Shown: positions 1-8,682, counted from the stretch's first letter. The stretch is DNA of 64,000 nucleotides from Pseudomonas putida (GCF_009883635.2 NZ_CP026115.2:186001-250000), one strand, 5' to 3'. Notes: a model not told the origin generated them from the letters alone. Numbers and translations are program-made.

Positions 1-288
1 GTTGGCCCCCCCGTCAAAATGCAAGGTGGCGCATACCAGTTGCGTATCATCGGCTTCGCTCGCCAACAACTGATGTGCCTGCGGGCGCACTGCCAGGATC
101 AGGCTTGGCTCAGACAATTCGATGGGCAGGCCGCGCTTGTCCCTGAAGGTCAGCCGTCCTGAACGCAGCAGATGTGCGTGGCCGAAACTGTGCTCCCCGT
201 AAACGGGCGTGGTGCCACAGAATCCACCCTGGTGAAACGTGGACGCATGCAAGTTGAAGTGTTTGAGCAATGTCGATAGTCGGTCCAT
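1..288 (-). CDS. AraC-family regulator, N-terminal part (cut by window start)
   Basis: Reading the minus strand from the ATG at 286-288 gives 96 residues, open to the window edge. The start is MDRLSTLLKHF, and a segment near residues 20-45 (GGFCGTTPVYGEHSFGHAHL) is typical of the N-terminal cupin-like sensor domain of AraC regulators. The helix-turn-helix part would lie outside the window. It is divergent from the AhpD-like gene at 417, with 128 bp between them, so it may control that gene. This frame is not a long ORF within the window only because it is truncated. The family call is an inference from the N-terminal domain alone. Confidence 0.6.
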   Translation of the reverse strand, partial: MDRLSTLLKHFNLHASTFHQGGFCGTTPVYGEHSFGHAHLLRSGRLTFRDKRGLPIELSEPSLILAVRPQAHQLLASEADDTQLVCATLHFDGGAN

Positions 289-416
289 GGCGCCTTCAGG
301 TTTAGACGATCTGTTGCATAACTTCGACGATCTGAAGCCGAAAGGAAAGCTCATCTCCTTACCATTGCTATCAAGCCGATCGACAAATCGATCGAGCATC
401 CCAAAGGAGAACTACC

Positions 417-935
417 ATGACCCGTATTACTGCACTCTCGCTGGACCAAGCCCCTGCCGGCTCGCGAACTGCCTTGGAAGGTATTCAGAAAGGCCTGGGC
501 TTCATTCCTAATGCATTCAGGACGCTGGCGCACTCGCCGGCCGCACTCAATGGTTACCTGGGGCTCGCGCAGGCTTTGGGCAAGAGTTCACTCAGCGCCG
601 CCGAGCGTGAAGTCGTTGCCCTCGCCACCTCGCAAATCAATGGTTGCGATTATTGCCTGGCAGCCCATACCTTCTTCGCTACCAAGGCTGGCTTGAGTGA
701 TGAAGCCATCAGTCAGGCCCGCAACGGCACACTCAGCGCGATCGCCACGCTAGCGCATCAGATCACCGAAAGCCGCGGCCAGTTGAGCAATGAACAGATC
801 GGGGCGGCACGCGAAGTTGGTCTCACCGACAGCAAGATAGTCGAAGTGATAGCGCAGGTCACACTGTTGACCCTGACAAACTACCTGAACAATGTCGCCA
901 CGACCGATATCGACTTTCCGCCGTCGCCCCGTTAG
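417..935 (+). CDS. AhpD-like / carboxymuconolactone decarboxylase-family protein
   Basis: This is a 172-residue alpha-helical protein of the CMD/AhpD family. The redox motif is C77-D-Y-C80 followed by H84, with upstream E63/E65, the pattern of peroxidase-related AhpD-like proteins that use a CxxC thiol pair as a disulfide reductant. AAAGGAG lies 7 bp before the ATG at 417. Its stop codon overlaps the ribosome-binding site of the glutaredoxin gene that follows, so the two are almost certainly co-transcribed and may form a small thiol-redox unit. It is cytosolic, with no signal peptide. The exact substrate is unknown. Confidence 0.85.
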   Translation: MTRITALSLDQAPAGSRTALEGIQKGLGFIPNAFRTLAHSPAALNGYLGLAQALGKSSLSAAEREVVALATSQINGCDYCLAAHTFFATKAGLSDEAISQARNGTLSAIATLAHQITESRGQLSNEQIGAAREVGLTDSKIVEVIAQVTLLTLTNYLNNVATTDIDFPPSPR

Positions 936-947
936 GAGGGAAGCGCC

Positions 948-1202
948 ATGAGCCAAGTGACTATTTACACCACCCGACACTGCCCTTACTGTGTGAGTGC
1001 CAAGCAATTGCTATCAACCAAAGGCGTTGCTCCTTTAGAGATTGATGTAGAGCAGTCTTCCGCAGCGCTGGCGGAGATGCTGCAGCGCTCCGGGCGTAGA
1101 ACCGTCCCGCAGATCTTCGTGGGGGATTTGCATATCGGCGGCTTTGATGACTTGGCAATCCTGGATCACAAGGGAAAGCTCGATGCATTGCTTTATGCCT
1201 GA
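948..1202 (+). CDS. grxC: glutaredoxin 3
   Basis: This 84-residue protein is a full-length class I glutaredoxin. The active site is C12-P-Y-C15, the cis-proline loop is T52-V-P54, and the glutathione-binding GG-x-D-D motif lies at residues 64-68. AGGAGG (934-939) overlaps the stop of the upstream AhpD-like gene, 8 bp before the ATG. It probably supplies or receives electrons for that protein, using glutathione to reduce disulfides in the cytosol. Pseudomonas usually has another grxC elsewhere (near secB), so this would be an accessory copy. The pairing of functions is inference. Confidence 0.9.
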   Translation: MSQVTIYTTRHCPYCVSAKQLLSTKGVAPLEIDVEQSSAALAEMLQRSGRRTVPQIFVGDLHIGGFDDLAILDHKGKLDALLYA

Positions 1203-1323
1203 AGCGCGGAAGTGGTTGGCCATACGACGAGGTTATATTTGTGCACAATTGCCCCCGCGTATGGCACTGCTTTTAAAACTCGCTTTGGAGCGGTAGCTGC
1301 CCGGCGCCAAGGGCAGCTTTGGG

Positions 1324-1690
1324 TCCAGGCTGTGTGAAAACGCAAGTAAGAACGTCGAGTAGCGAAAGAAGCTGGGGCCCCCTTTAAATTCGGCAGATGT
1401 AAGTGCAGATCTACCTCAGTCCGGCACCAGGCGCGACCTGTGCTGTCTGGGCCGCGGCAGCGGCCCAGACAGCCGTATACGGACGCATAAAACGCTTGGA
1501 CTCATATCCTGATCGCTTCAATCAGCCCAGCGATGCCGAAGATGTTCATCATTCGTTTGAGATTGTAAGCAAGCACGTGAAGGCTCATCTCGGTGCTTAC
1601 CCATTGAGCGGATATCAATATGCGAAATGCAGTCATTGAGGTTGCTCTCGGCTTCAGGGACAATCCGGCGCCTTTCGTGTTTGCCGCCAA
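1324..1690 (-). pseudogene. transposase remnant (IS1182/IS5-type C-terminus)
   Basis: The minus-strand frame ending at 1502 contains the run VSTEMSLHVLAYNLKRMMNI, characteristic of the C-terminal end of DDE transposases of the IS1182/IS5 group. No catalytic domain is present: the frame is only about 62 codons and its first part does not look like transposase. Downstream, TGTGTGAAAACGC near 1332 resembles the terminal repeat of such elements. The 3' end of an insertion sequence therefore remains, with the rest lost before the GrpB-family gene. The left boundary is approximate. Confidence 0.6.
1442..1473. repeat. perfect 14-bp stem-loop in intergenic region
   Basis: GCTGTCTGGGCCGC (1442-1455) pairs perfectly with GCGGCCCAGACAGC (1460-1473) across a GGCA loop. 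There is no T-tract after it, so it is not a standard terminator. It sits between grxC and the transposase scar. The remaining intergenic DNA from 1203 to 1440 shows no gene that I can support. Confidence 0.7.
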
Positions 1691-1699
1691 GGATTGGAC

Positions 1700-2236
1700 A
1701 TGGCACTGACCAGCAAAATCGCTTCCTACGACTCAGCATGGCCCTTGCGTTTTCTGGCAGACAAGCCGCGCATTGCCTCTGCCTTCGGCGATGAACTCTA
1801 TGCCATCCACCACGTTGGTAGTACTGCTGTACCAGGGCTGGCGGCGAAGCCCGAGATCGATGTGCTCATCGAGCTTGAAGCGCATCGGGATGCGCAGACG
1901 CGGGACGGCGTGCTGCTCGGGTTGGGGTATGTGCGCGGTAGTGATCTATCGGATGGGCATCATTTCTACCGGCGCAATGTAGATGGGGTTCGCACGCACA
2001 AACTCCATATTTGCACGCGGAGCCACCCTGCGGTCATCGACATGCTGAAGTTCAGGGATCTACTCAGGCGCGATGCCGCGATCCGTCAGCAGTATGAAGT
2101 GCTGAAGTTTCAGTTGGAGTCGAGCAATACGGGTGGAATGGCTGAGTACCTGGAAAAAAAAGCGCCATTCATTCAGGCGGCGCTGTCCGGTATGCCGCTT
2201 GCTCTTGGTCAAAGCAAGTTCGACGACAGCGACTAG
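1700..2236 (+). CDS. GrpB-family (UPF0157) nucleotidyltransferase-fold protein
   Basis: The 178-residue product has the GrpB signature: HHVGSTAVPGLAAKPEIDVLIEL near the N-terminus, with the GST and DxD-like PEIDV motifs of the nucleotidyltransferase fold, and FYRRNVDGVRTHKLHIC in the middle. I chose the ATG at 1700 over an in-frame TTG at 1694 because it aligns with the usual start of the family. The biochemical role of GrpB proteins is not established. It lies directly beside an IS scar, so local rearrangement may have altered its upstream region. Confidence 0.85.
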   Translation: MALTSKIASYDSAWPLRFLADKPRIASAFGDELYAIHHVGSTAVPGLAAKPEIDVLIELEAHRDAQTRDGVLLGLGYVRGSDLSDGHHFYRRNVDGVRTHKLHICTRSHPAVIDMLKFRDLLRRDAAIRQQYEVLKFQLESSNTGGMAEYLEKKAPFIQAALSGMPLALGQSKFDDSD

Positions 2237-2347
2237 GCATTCATGAGCCAAGCGCTAGCCCATGTGAGCGCTGGCATTTCGCGGGTACATGTCGCAATGC
2301 TCGATCCTGACCCGCGAAATTGCGCTCAATGAAACGCGGCCCCGCCT

Positions 2348-2707
2348 CTAGCTCGCGGGCAAGAGGATCACGAAGTTCTTCTTCATGTCTTCCAGCACGG
2401 TCCATTTGCCTTTGGCGCCCGGTTCGATAATGAACGTGTCGCCAGCGGCCAGTGTGACCGGGGCGCAACCCTCAAGCTCGATGACGCAGCGTCCGCTCAA
2501 GACATGGCAGAACTCCCAGACTTTGTAGTCGATGCGCCACGCTCCGGTGCTGGCTTCCCATTCTCCGGAAATCCGGCCTTGCTGTTCATCGTGATAGTAC
2601 TTGGACGTCAGCGTATGAGGGTCGCCTTCCACGACCTCTTCAAAAAAGGGAAGGTCGCGCACCGGTTGGATATCCAGTTCGCGGAACACGGTCAGCTTCT
2701 TGTTCAT
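2348..2707 (-). CDS. cupin-domain protein
   Basis: This 119-residue single-domain cupin has a conserved core, a GRxxIELEG segment at about 72-80 and an AGDTFIIEPGAKGKW segment at about 87-101, matching the second cupin motif (PG-containing strand). It resembles small ethanolamine-utilisation-type or DUF861 cupins. Metal ligands are poorly conserved by eye, so it may be a binding or regulatory protein rather than an enzyme. Its ATG overlaps the stop of the upstream GNAT gene (ATGA), showing translational coupling. Confidence 0.8.
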   Translation of the reverse strand: MNKKLTVFRELDIQPVRDLPFFEEVVEGDPHTLTSKYYHDEQQGRISGEWEASTGAWRIDYKVWEFCHVLSGRCVIELEGCAPVTLAAGDTFIIEPGAKGKWTVLEDMKKNFVILLPAS

Positions 2708-3297
2708 GGTTTTTTCTCGAGTACGTTGTGGCTAGGGCGATACATCAAATAGGCTTCACCGGTTACGCCCAGCATCGGGTGCGCAACGATCTGGCAGGTT
2801 TTAACGATCTGAAAGCCATGACGTTCGTAGAAGCGGCGCGCACCGTGGTTCTCGGCATAATCGATCAGGCATAGCCCATCCAGGCCAGCGTCCTCGGCGC
2901 GCTGCTGGGCGTGGCGAAGAAACTGGACGCCCAACCCCTGGCTGCGCCAGGCCTCATCCAGGGCCAGGCTGGATATGTACAAAGTGTCGGGTATTTCCAT
3001 GTCGGCATAAGGCGCAAGGACCGGGTCTGCCTCGGCAGGCCTGTCAGGGGTCTCGCGCAAGGCATAGCTATGCATCATGCCGATGACGCGCCCTTCGACA
3101 GTGGCCATCAGGCAATTCTTGTAGGAAAAGTCGCCCTGCTCCCTGGCATAGCGAGACGCACCGACACTCAGCAACGCTTCGCCAGGTGCGGCAAGCTTGC
3201 TCCATATGTAATCGGCCATGCCCTCCGATGTCAGTTGAAAGAAGCGCGCAATATCATGCGCGTCCGAGGCTTGAGCGGGTCTGAAGTCGACAGGCAT
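2704..3297 (-). CDS. GNAT-family N-acetyltransferase
   Basis: The 197-residue product starts MPVDFRPAQASDAHDIARFF, the usual first strand and helix of GNAT enzymes. It contains the acetyl-CoA-binding motif A (LYISSLALDEAWRSQGLGVQ, with Q/RxxGxG-like SQGLGV) and a C-terminal NHGARRFYERHGFQIV segment (motif B, N-x-x-A-x-x-x-Y-x-x-x-G-F). The in-frame ATG at 3312 is less likely because the family begins at MPVD. It is translationally coupled to the cupin gene. The acceptor substrate is unknown. Confidence 0.85.
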   Translation of the reverse strand: MPVDFRPAQASDAHDIARFFQLTSEGMADYIWSKLAAPGEALLSVGASRYAREQGDFSYKNCLMATVEGRVIGMMHSYALRETPDRPAEADPVLAPYADMEIPDTLYISSLALDEAWRSQGLGVQFLRHAQQRAEDAGLDGLCLIDYAENHGARRFYERHGFQIVKTCQIVAHPMLGVTGEAYLMYRPSHNVLEKKP

Positions 3298-3446
3298 GTA
3301 CAGTGCTTCCATGGGATCGGGTGGTTGGTTTTCGAGGATTACGCCTTTGACAGGGTGGCAGGGTAGCCGGGATGAACGGTTCCCATCTTGCTCTGGGCGA
3401 CGCCGTCAGTACGGCGTGCGACGCATGTCCCATGTTCGAGATAGTC

Positions 3447-3472
3447 CTGTGAGAGCCGACTTGCTCTCACAG
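3447..3472. terminator. hairpin downstream of the TIM-barrel gene
   Basis: CTGTGAGAG (3447-3455) and CTCTCACAG (3464-3472) form a perfect 9-bp stem with an 8-nt loop, about 20 bp past the stop of the minus-strand gene at 3493. No U-tract follows on the minus strand, so its termination strength is uncertain. Confidence 0.4.
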
Positions 3473-3492
3473 GCGCAACCCGTGCCATGAAC

Positions 3493-4308
3493 TCAGACGT
3501 TGGCAAGTACGGCCTTGGCCTTCTCCAGCGCCATGCGCGCCCGCTGTTCAGCGCTGATGCCCTGCTCCATCAGCTGCCGGGTGGGGATCTCCAGGCTCAA
3601 TGGCACGGTCGCCGGCAAACCCCGCAATAGCCCCACCAGATCGGCATCGCCCTCCCCCGGGAAGCGCCGTTCGTTGCGCGCCTGGCGCAGGATTTCGTCC
3701 ATGTCGGCGGGCACCGGGCCTGCGACGTCGCACAGCTGGGCGTAGCGCATGCACTGCGCTGGCAATTGCGCCAGATCGTCCAGCGAGGAGCGCGAGCGAT
3801 TGAAGTGGAAGGCATCGACCAGCACGCAGCCGTTGGCCCGGTCGGCGTTGGCCACCACGCGCATGGCCTGGTGCAGGTCACGCACGTCAGTCCAGGGCAT
3901 GAATTCCAGGTGCGGGTGGATGCCATAGCCGACTGCCAGGTCGCACAGTTCGGCAAAATGCGCAGTCAGGCGCGCTTCATCCGGGTCGTTGCCAGCCACC
4001 AGCAACTCGGTGCCACCCAGTTCGGCGCCGACCGCCAGGATCGGTTCGAAATCGGCCACGCAGGTGTCGGCCTTGAGGCGCAGGATCTCCAGGTCGAGTA
4101 CCTGGATGCCGGTGTCGCGCAGGCGTGCCTGGGTCTGCCGGCGCAGGTCGGCATCAGCCACCAGCGGGAAGTGCTGTTCCTGCTCGGTGGCCGGCACCAG
4201 GCGCAGGCCCACATGGCTGTAACCGGCGCGGACGGCGGCTTCCACCATGTCTGGCGGGGACAGTTCGAGCACCGTCAGGGCGGCGAGGGAAAAGATTCGG
4301 TCGGTCAT
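3493..4308 (-). CDS. sugar phosphate isomerase/epimerase-like TIM-barrel protein
   Basis: This 271-residue AP-endonuclease-2/xylose-isomerase-like TIM barrel has likely metal ligands at E135 (HLEFMPW), D165 and H168 (LVDAFHF) and E240 (LSLEIP), the standard E-D/H-H-E pattern of the fold. It starts 23 bp downstream of the Gfo/Idh/MocA dehydrogenase and should form an operon with it. Such pairs act on cyclitols, sugars or related polyols, and some barrels in Pseudomonas catabolic clusters are dehydroshikimate dehydratases. The substrate cannot be read from sequence. Confidence 0.8.
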   Translation of the reverse strand: MTDRIFSLAALTVLELSPPDMVEAAVRAGYSHVGLRLVPATEQEQHFPLVADADLRRQTQARLRDTGIQVLDLEILRLKADTCVADFEPILAVGAELGGTELLVAGNDPDEARLTAHFAELCDLAVGYGIHPHLEFMPWTDVRDLHQAMRVVANADRANGCVLVDAFHFNRSRSSLDDLAQLPAQCMRYAQLCDVAGPVPADMDEILRQARNERRFPGEGDADLVGLLRGLPATVPLSLEIPTRQLMEQGISAEQRARMALEKAKAVLANV

Positions 4309-4331
4309 GTCATTTACCTAAGGACGAGAAA

Positions 4332-5384
4332 TCAGGCAATCAGTTCTGGCGCACAGGCCCGGCCCGTTTCGGCGGCCTGGCGGATCGCTTCGATCAGGGC
4401 CAGGGTGCGGCCACCGTCGGCGGCATCGATCAACGGCGCTTCAGTGCCCTGGACTACGCGGATAAAGTGCTGCAACTGCAAGGTCAGCGCTTCACCTGCG
4501 GGGATGGCTTCCTCGCTCTGCAGCAATGGCGTGTGCCAGCCAGAACCGGGCTCGGCGTAATGCCAGCGCTTGAGCTGCGGAATGCTCAGCGCCCCCTCCG
4601 TGCCGGCCAGCAGGTAGCAGGGCTGACCGTCCTGGCGCGGGTAGATCGGGCTTTCACCGGAATCCAGCTCCCAGCTCCACGGCGCAGCCACCGCGTCGGA
4701 CCCGGTCAGGCTGCCCAGCGCGCCGTTGGCGAACTGCAGCAGCACCGCCGCGCTGTCTTCGTTGGCGAAGCCGCGCACGTCGTTGCGAGTGAAGGCCTGC
4801 ACCTGCACCACTTCGCCACACAGGTGGCGCAGCAGGTCGAGGTCGTGGATCAGGTTGGTGAGCAGAAAGCCCGCCCCCGGCTCGCGGCGCCAGGGCGTCT
4901 CGAAGTAGCTGTCGGGCTTTTGCAGCTGCCACAGCGCGGTGACATTGATCAGCCGGCCCAGCTTGCCTTCGCTGATGACCTGATGGGCCTTGGAGATCAG
5001 CGGGTTATGCCGGCGGTGATGGCCGACCAGCACCGGCACGCCACGGCGGCGCGAAGCCTCGACCAGTGCGCGGACTTCATCGAGGTGCACGCCCACCGGT
5101 TTTTCCACCAGCACCGGCACACCAGCCTCGACGCAATCCAGGGCGGTGGCCACGTGCAGGTTATTGGGGTTGGCGACGATCACCGCATCGGGCTGGGCCT
5201 GTTCGAGCATCTGCCGGTGATTGGCGAAGCAGGCAACCCCGCATTCGGCGGCAAACGCCTCGGCTTGTGGGCCAGGGTCTGCCACGGCGCAGAGCTGGGC
5301 CTGCCGCAGCCGGCGCAGGTGCTGGTAATGCTGGCGGCCCATGATGCCGGCACCGATCAGGGCGATTCGCAGGGGTGAGTTCAA
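4332..5384 (-). CDS. Gfo/Idh/MocA-family NAD(P)-dependent oxidoreductase
   Basis: The 350-residue enzyme has an N-terminal Rossmann fold (G11-A-G-I-M-G16), the family signature E94-K95-P96, and a C-terminal alpha/beta domain with a TNLIHDLDLLRHLCG helix carrying the usual D/H catalytic residues. Members oxidise or reduce hydroxyl groups of sugars, inositols and related rings. Gene order (IclR regulator, this dehydrogenase, TIM barrel, divergent FAD oxidoreductase) points to a peripheral catabolic pathway. The 139-bp gap between the IclR stop and this start probably holds its promoter. Confidence 0.85.
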   Translation of the reverse strand: MNSPLRIALIGAGIMGRQHYQHLRRLRQAQLCAVADPGPQAEAFAAECGVACFANHRQMLEQAQPDAVIVANPNNLHVATALDCVEAGVPVLVEKPVGVHLDEVRALVEASRRRGVPVLVGHHRRHNPLISKAHQVISEGKLGRLINVTALWQLQKPDSYFETPWRREPGAGFLLTNLIHDLDLLRHLCGEVVQVQAFTRNDVRGFANEDSAAVLLQFANGALGSLTGSDAVAAPWSWELDSGESPIYPRQDGQPCYLLAGTEGALSIPQLKRWHYAEPGSGWHTPLLQSEEAIPAGEALTLQLQHFIRVVQGTEAPLIDAADGGRTLALIEAIRQAAETGRACAPELIA

Positions 5385-5523
5385 CGCACTGTCCTCTTGT
5401 CGTTATTGTGGCGTCGATTATGAAACCATGTTCCAGAATCGACACTGCACAATGTAGAACCAAGTTCAGCTTTTCAGAACGCCCCACCCCACAGACTGTG
5501 CGATTACCGACCAGAAATACCCT

Positions 5524-6300
5524 TCAGGCGAACAATTCGCTTGCCCGGCTGGCTGCCGACAGCTCTTCTGCCGCCGCCAGCAGCAGCGGCGCCAGCTCGG
5601 CCAGGCGTGCGTGCGCCAGGCGGGCGCTGGGGCCGGCAACACTGAGTACGCCGATCACCTCGTCACTCTGCGGGCGCCGTACCACGGCGGCCAGGGCTGA
5701 CGTGCCGATGGCCGACGTCTGCTCGACCCAGGCATAGCCGCGCTCGCGGGCGCGGTGCAGGTAGGCCAGCAGTTCATCTGTCGAACGGGGCGCGTTGGGG
5801 CCGAACTGGGCCGGGTCGGCAATGCCCTGGCGCAACACCATCTGCAGCGCTTCATCATCGCTCAGGCTGGCCAGCCAGGCATGCCCGGAGGCGGTGTAGA
5901 ACAGCGGTGCGTCACGCCCCATGTCCGGGTCGTAGCGCAACCCGGAACGGGCGCCCTGGGACTTGGCGATCCAGGTCTGCCGGTGACCTTCGATCACGCC
6001 CAGGCGCACCAGCTCGCCGCTGTCCTGGGCCAGGCGATCGAGGATCGGCTGAATGATGTCGGCACCGCTGCTGGACAGGTAGCGAAAGCCCATTGCCACC
6101 AGCTTGGCCGACAGCTGGTAACGGCTGTTGTCGCGGTTCTGCCGCACGTAGCCCAGGCGTACCAGCTCGGTGAGCATGCGGTGGGCGGCGCTCTTGGGGA
6201 TGTCCAGGCGCTCGGCCAGGGTTTGCAGCGGCAAGCCGTGCGGCTCGCCGGTGAGGCTTTCTACAAGACTGAAGGCGCGTTCGATCTGACTACCAGCCAT
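5524..6300 (-). CDS. IclR-family transcriptional regulator
   Basis: The 258-residue protein has an N-terminal winged helix (SLVESLTG, LQTLAERLDIPKSAAHRML) followed by the IclR effector domain (SGELVRLGVIEGHRQTWIAKSQG, ASGHAWLASLSDDEAL, VRRPQSDEVIGVLSVAGPS). The ATG at 6298-6300 (MAGSQIERAFSL) fits the family start; an upstream in-frame ATG at 6432 would add 44 residues running through the promoter region of the divergent FAD gene. It probably controls both the FAD oxidoreductase and the dehydrogenase/TIM-barrel operon. Confidence 0.88.
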   Translation of the reverse strand: MAGSQIERAFSLVESLTGEPHGLPLQTLAERLDIPKSAAHRMLTELVRLGYVRQNRDNSRYQLSAKLVAMGFRYLSSSGADIIQPILDRLAQDSGELVRLGVIEGHRQTWIAKSQGARSGLRYDPDMGRDAPLFYTASGHAWLASLSDDEALQMVLRQGIADPAQFGPNAPRSTDELLAYLHRARERGYAWVEQTSAIGTSALAAVVRRPQSDEVIGVLSVAGPSARLAHARLAELAPLLLAAAEELSAASRASELFA

Positions 6301-6447
6301 GACACGTATCCCTGAAAATTTGCCGAATTCTAGAAGATGATTCCATGCCGTCGATAGCCACCGCAGCCGGCTTGCATTGAAGTGTCCGGTTATCGACCAG
6401 AAATTGGCCCTCGGCCTTGCAGTGCCATCCACTAGAAATGAATATTG

Positions 6448-6462
6448 TGGAATCTAGTTCCA
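6448..6462. promoter_or_regulatory. candidate IclR operator (TGGAA-N5-TTCCA)
   Basis: TGGAATCTAGTTCCA is an inverted repeat 23 bp upstream of the FAD oxidoreductase ATG and 147 bp from the divergent IclR start. Related TTCCAGAAT-like sequences occur upstream of the Gfo/Idh/MocA gene near 5431. IclR regulators commonly bind short palindromes in the divergent promoter. Assignment is by position and symmetry only. Confidence 0.4.
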
Positions 6463-6485
6463 ATAATAATGAAGGAGACACCGCA

Positions 6486-8198
6486 ATGCCCGCCGAACCC
6501 TTCCCAAGCGACTGCGACGTACTGGTCATCGGCTCCGGCGCAGCCGGCCTGGCAGCGGCGGTCACGGCCGCCTGGCACGGGCAGAAGGTCATCCTGGTGG
6601 AGAAAGACCCGGTGCTCGGCGGCGCCACCGCCTGGTCTGGCGGCTGGGCCTGGGTGCCACGCAATCCGCTGGCCCGGCGCGCCGGCATCGTCGAGGACAT
6701 CGACCAGCCGCGCACCTACCTGCGCAACGAACTGGGCACGCATTACGACGCCGAACGTGTCGACGCCTTCCTCGAAGCCTGCCCGCACATGGTTGCTTTC
6801 TTCGAACAGCACACGGCCCTGCAGTTCGCCGACGGCAACGCCATCCCCGACATGCACGGCGACACGCCCGGCGCCGCCCTCGGTGGCCACCAGGTGATTG
6901 CCGCGCCCTACGATGCCCGCCAGCTCGGCGCACTGCTGCCGCGACTGCGCAAGACGATGCGCGAGACCTCGTTCATGGGCATGCCGATCATGGCCGGTGC
7001 CGACCTGGCCGCCTTCCTCAACATGACCCGCTCGCCGCGCGCCTTGCTGCACGTGTGCAAACGCTTCGCCCGTCACCTCTACCACCTGGCCCGCCATGGC
7101 CGGGCAATGCACCTGGTAAACGGGGTGGCGCTGGTGGCACGGCTAGCCAAGTCGGCGGATGACCTGGGTGTACGGATGATCGAGTCGACCGCAGCCAAGG
7201 GCCTGCTAATCGAAGACGGCAAGGTGCAGGGGGCCGTGCTGGCAACCGCGCATGGCGAACGGACAATCCGCGCCAAGGCGGTGGTGCTGGCCGCAGGCGG
7301 ATTCCCCAATGACCCGGAACGGCGCCGGCAACTGTTCCCGCGTGATAGCAGCGGCCACGACAACCTCGCCCTGCCCCCGCCCTCCTGCTCCGGGGACGGC
7401 CTGCGCCTGGGCGAATCGGCCGGAGGCGTGGTGGCCACTGACCTGAAGTCGCCGGTGGCCTGGGCGCCGGTGTCCAAGGTGCCGCACCGCGACGGCAGCA
7501 TAGGCCACTTCCCGCACATCATCGAACGCGGCAAGCCGGGCATCATCGGCGTGCTTGCCAGCGGCAAGCGCTTCGTCAACGAGGCGCACGGCTATTACGA
7601 CTATGTGTCCGCCATGGTCGCCGCCGTGCCGCAGGGCGAGGAAGTCTGCTCCTGGCTGATCTGCGACCACCGCTTCCTGCGCCGCTTCGGCCTCGGCCAT
7701 GCGCGCCCGGCGCCCCTGCCGGTGGGGCCATACCTGCGCAGCGGCTACCTGAAACGCGGCACCACCCTGGAGCAACTGGCCCAGGTGTGCGGCATCGACC
7801 CCATAGGGCTGAGTGCCACGGTCGCTGAATTCAACCAGCATGCCCGCCAAGGCCAGGACCCGGCCTTCGGCCGTGGCTCGACACCGTTCAACCGCAAACA
7901 GGGCGACCCGCTGCACCAGGGGCCGAACCCCTGCGTGGCGCCCATCGAGCAAGGGCCGTTCTATGCGGTGAAGGTGCAGCCCGGCTGCTTCGGCACCTTC
8001 GCCGGGCTGCGCACCGATGGCCACGCCCGCGTGCTGAACGACGCCGGCCAGCCGATCAGCGGCCTGTACGCGGCCGGCACCGACATGGCCAGCGTGTTCG
8101 GCGGCTGGTATCCGTCCGGCGGCATCAACCTCGGGCCGGCGCTGACCTTCGGCTATGTCGCCGGGCGGCATATCTGCGGCGTAACGGAGTACGAATAG
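6486..8198 (+). CDS. FAD-dependent oxidoreductase (FAD_binding_2, ketosteroid dehydrogenase-like)
   Basis: The 570-residue flavoprotein has a dinucleotide-binding motif (VLVIGSGAAGLAAA, residues about 12-25), a second signature GGATAWSGGWAWVPRN near 45-60, and the C-terminal FAD motif YAAGTDMASVFGGWYPSGGI typical of the fumarate reductase / 3-ketosteroid 1-dehydrogenase family. GAAGGAG lies about 9 bp before the ATG at 6486, which fits better than the longer frame from 6417. It is likely a substrate dehydrogenase in the IclR-controlled unit; it need not act on steroids. It is soluble, with no signal peptide. Confidence 0.85.
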   Translation: MPAEPFPSDCDVLVIGSGAAGLAAAVTAAWHGQKVILVEKDPVLGGATAWSGGWAWVPRNPLARRAGIVEDIDQPRTYLRNELGTHYDAERVDAFLEACPHMVAFFEQHTALQFADGNAIPDMHGDTPGAALGGHQVIAAPYDARQLGALLPRLRKTMRETSFMGMPIMAGADLAAFLNMTRSPRALLHVCKRFARHLYHLARHGRAMHLVNGVALVARLAKSADDLGVRMIESTAAKGLLIEDGKVQGAVLATAHGERTIRAKAVVLAAGGFPNDPERRRQLFPRDSSGHDNLALPPPSCSGDGLRLGESAGGVVATDLKSPVAWAPVSKVPHRDGSIGHFPHIIERGKPGIIGVLASGKRFVNEAHGYYDYVSAMVAAVPQGEEVCSWLICDHRFLRRFGLGHARPAPLPVGPYLRSGYLKRGTTLEQLAQVCGIDPIGLSATVAEFNQHARQGQDPAFGRGSTPFNRKQGDPLHQGPNPCVAPIEQGPFYAVKVQPGCFGTFAGLRTDGHARVLNDAGQPISGLYAAGTDMASVFGGWYPSGGINLGPALTFGYVAGRHICGVTEYE

Positions 8199-8295
8199 CG
8201 CCAGCGAGTGGCGAACCATGGACATTGGCAGGGTTTGCCACTCACACTGAGCCAGCCGACTGCCCACCGACCTTACCCGAGGAGGACGACTGCCC

Positions 8296-8682
8296 TTGAA
8301 CAAGAACACCGAGCCCTCACGCGGCTGGCTGGCCAGCAAACTCCTCGCCGACGGCCAAGAACCGGACCCACGCTTCACCCTGGCCAACGAGCGCACCTTC
8401 CTGGCCTGGATCAGGACCGCACTGGCGCTGCTGGCCAGCGGCATTGCCGTGGACATGTTCACCGCCGAGATCTTCAGTGCCGGCACCCGCCGCCTGCTGG
8501 CACTGGCGTTGATCAGCCTGGCGCTGCTGCTGAGCCTGCCGGCCTTCGTTCGCTGGCTCAACGTGGAACGGGCCATGCGCCAGAAGCGCCCGCTGCCGTT
8601 CCCGCTGATCGCCCCGGCGCTGTCGATTGGCGTGTCGCTGGTGATGGCGTTCTTTGCCTATGCGGTGTTCTTCCATGCCTGA
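8296..8682 (+). CDS. YidH-like DUF202 membrane protein
   Basis: The 128-residue protein carries the DUF202 signature LANERTFLAWIRTALALLASG around residues 35-55 and three hydrophobic helices. It appears to start at TTG 8296 behind GGAGGA (8281-8286); no ATG fits. It overlaps the next DUF202 gene by 8 bp, as yidH and yidG often do. The function is unknown; it is a small inner-membrane protein. Confidence 0.82.
   Translation: MNKNTEPSRGWLASKLLADGQEPDPRFTLANERTFLAWIRTALALLASGIAVDMFTAEIFSAGTRRLLALALISLALLLSLPAFVRWLNVERAMRQKRPLPFPLIAPALSIGVSLVMAFFAYAVFFHA

Noticed and set aside
1403..1639. 78-codon plus-strand frame
   Set aside because: It runs over a hairpin and antisense to the transposase remnant; no start signal or family likeness.
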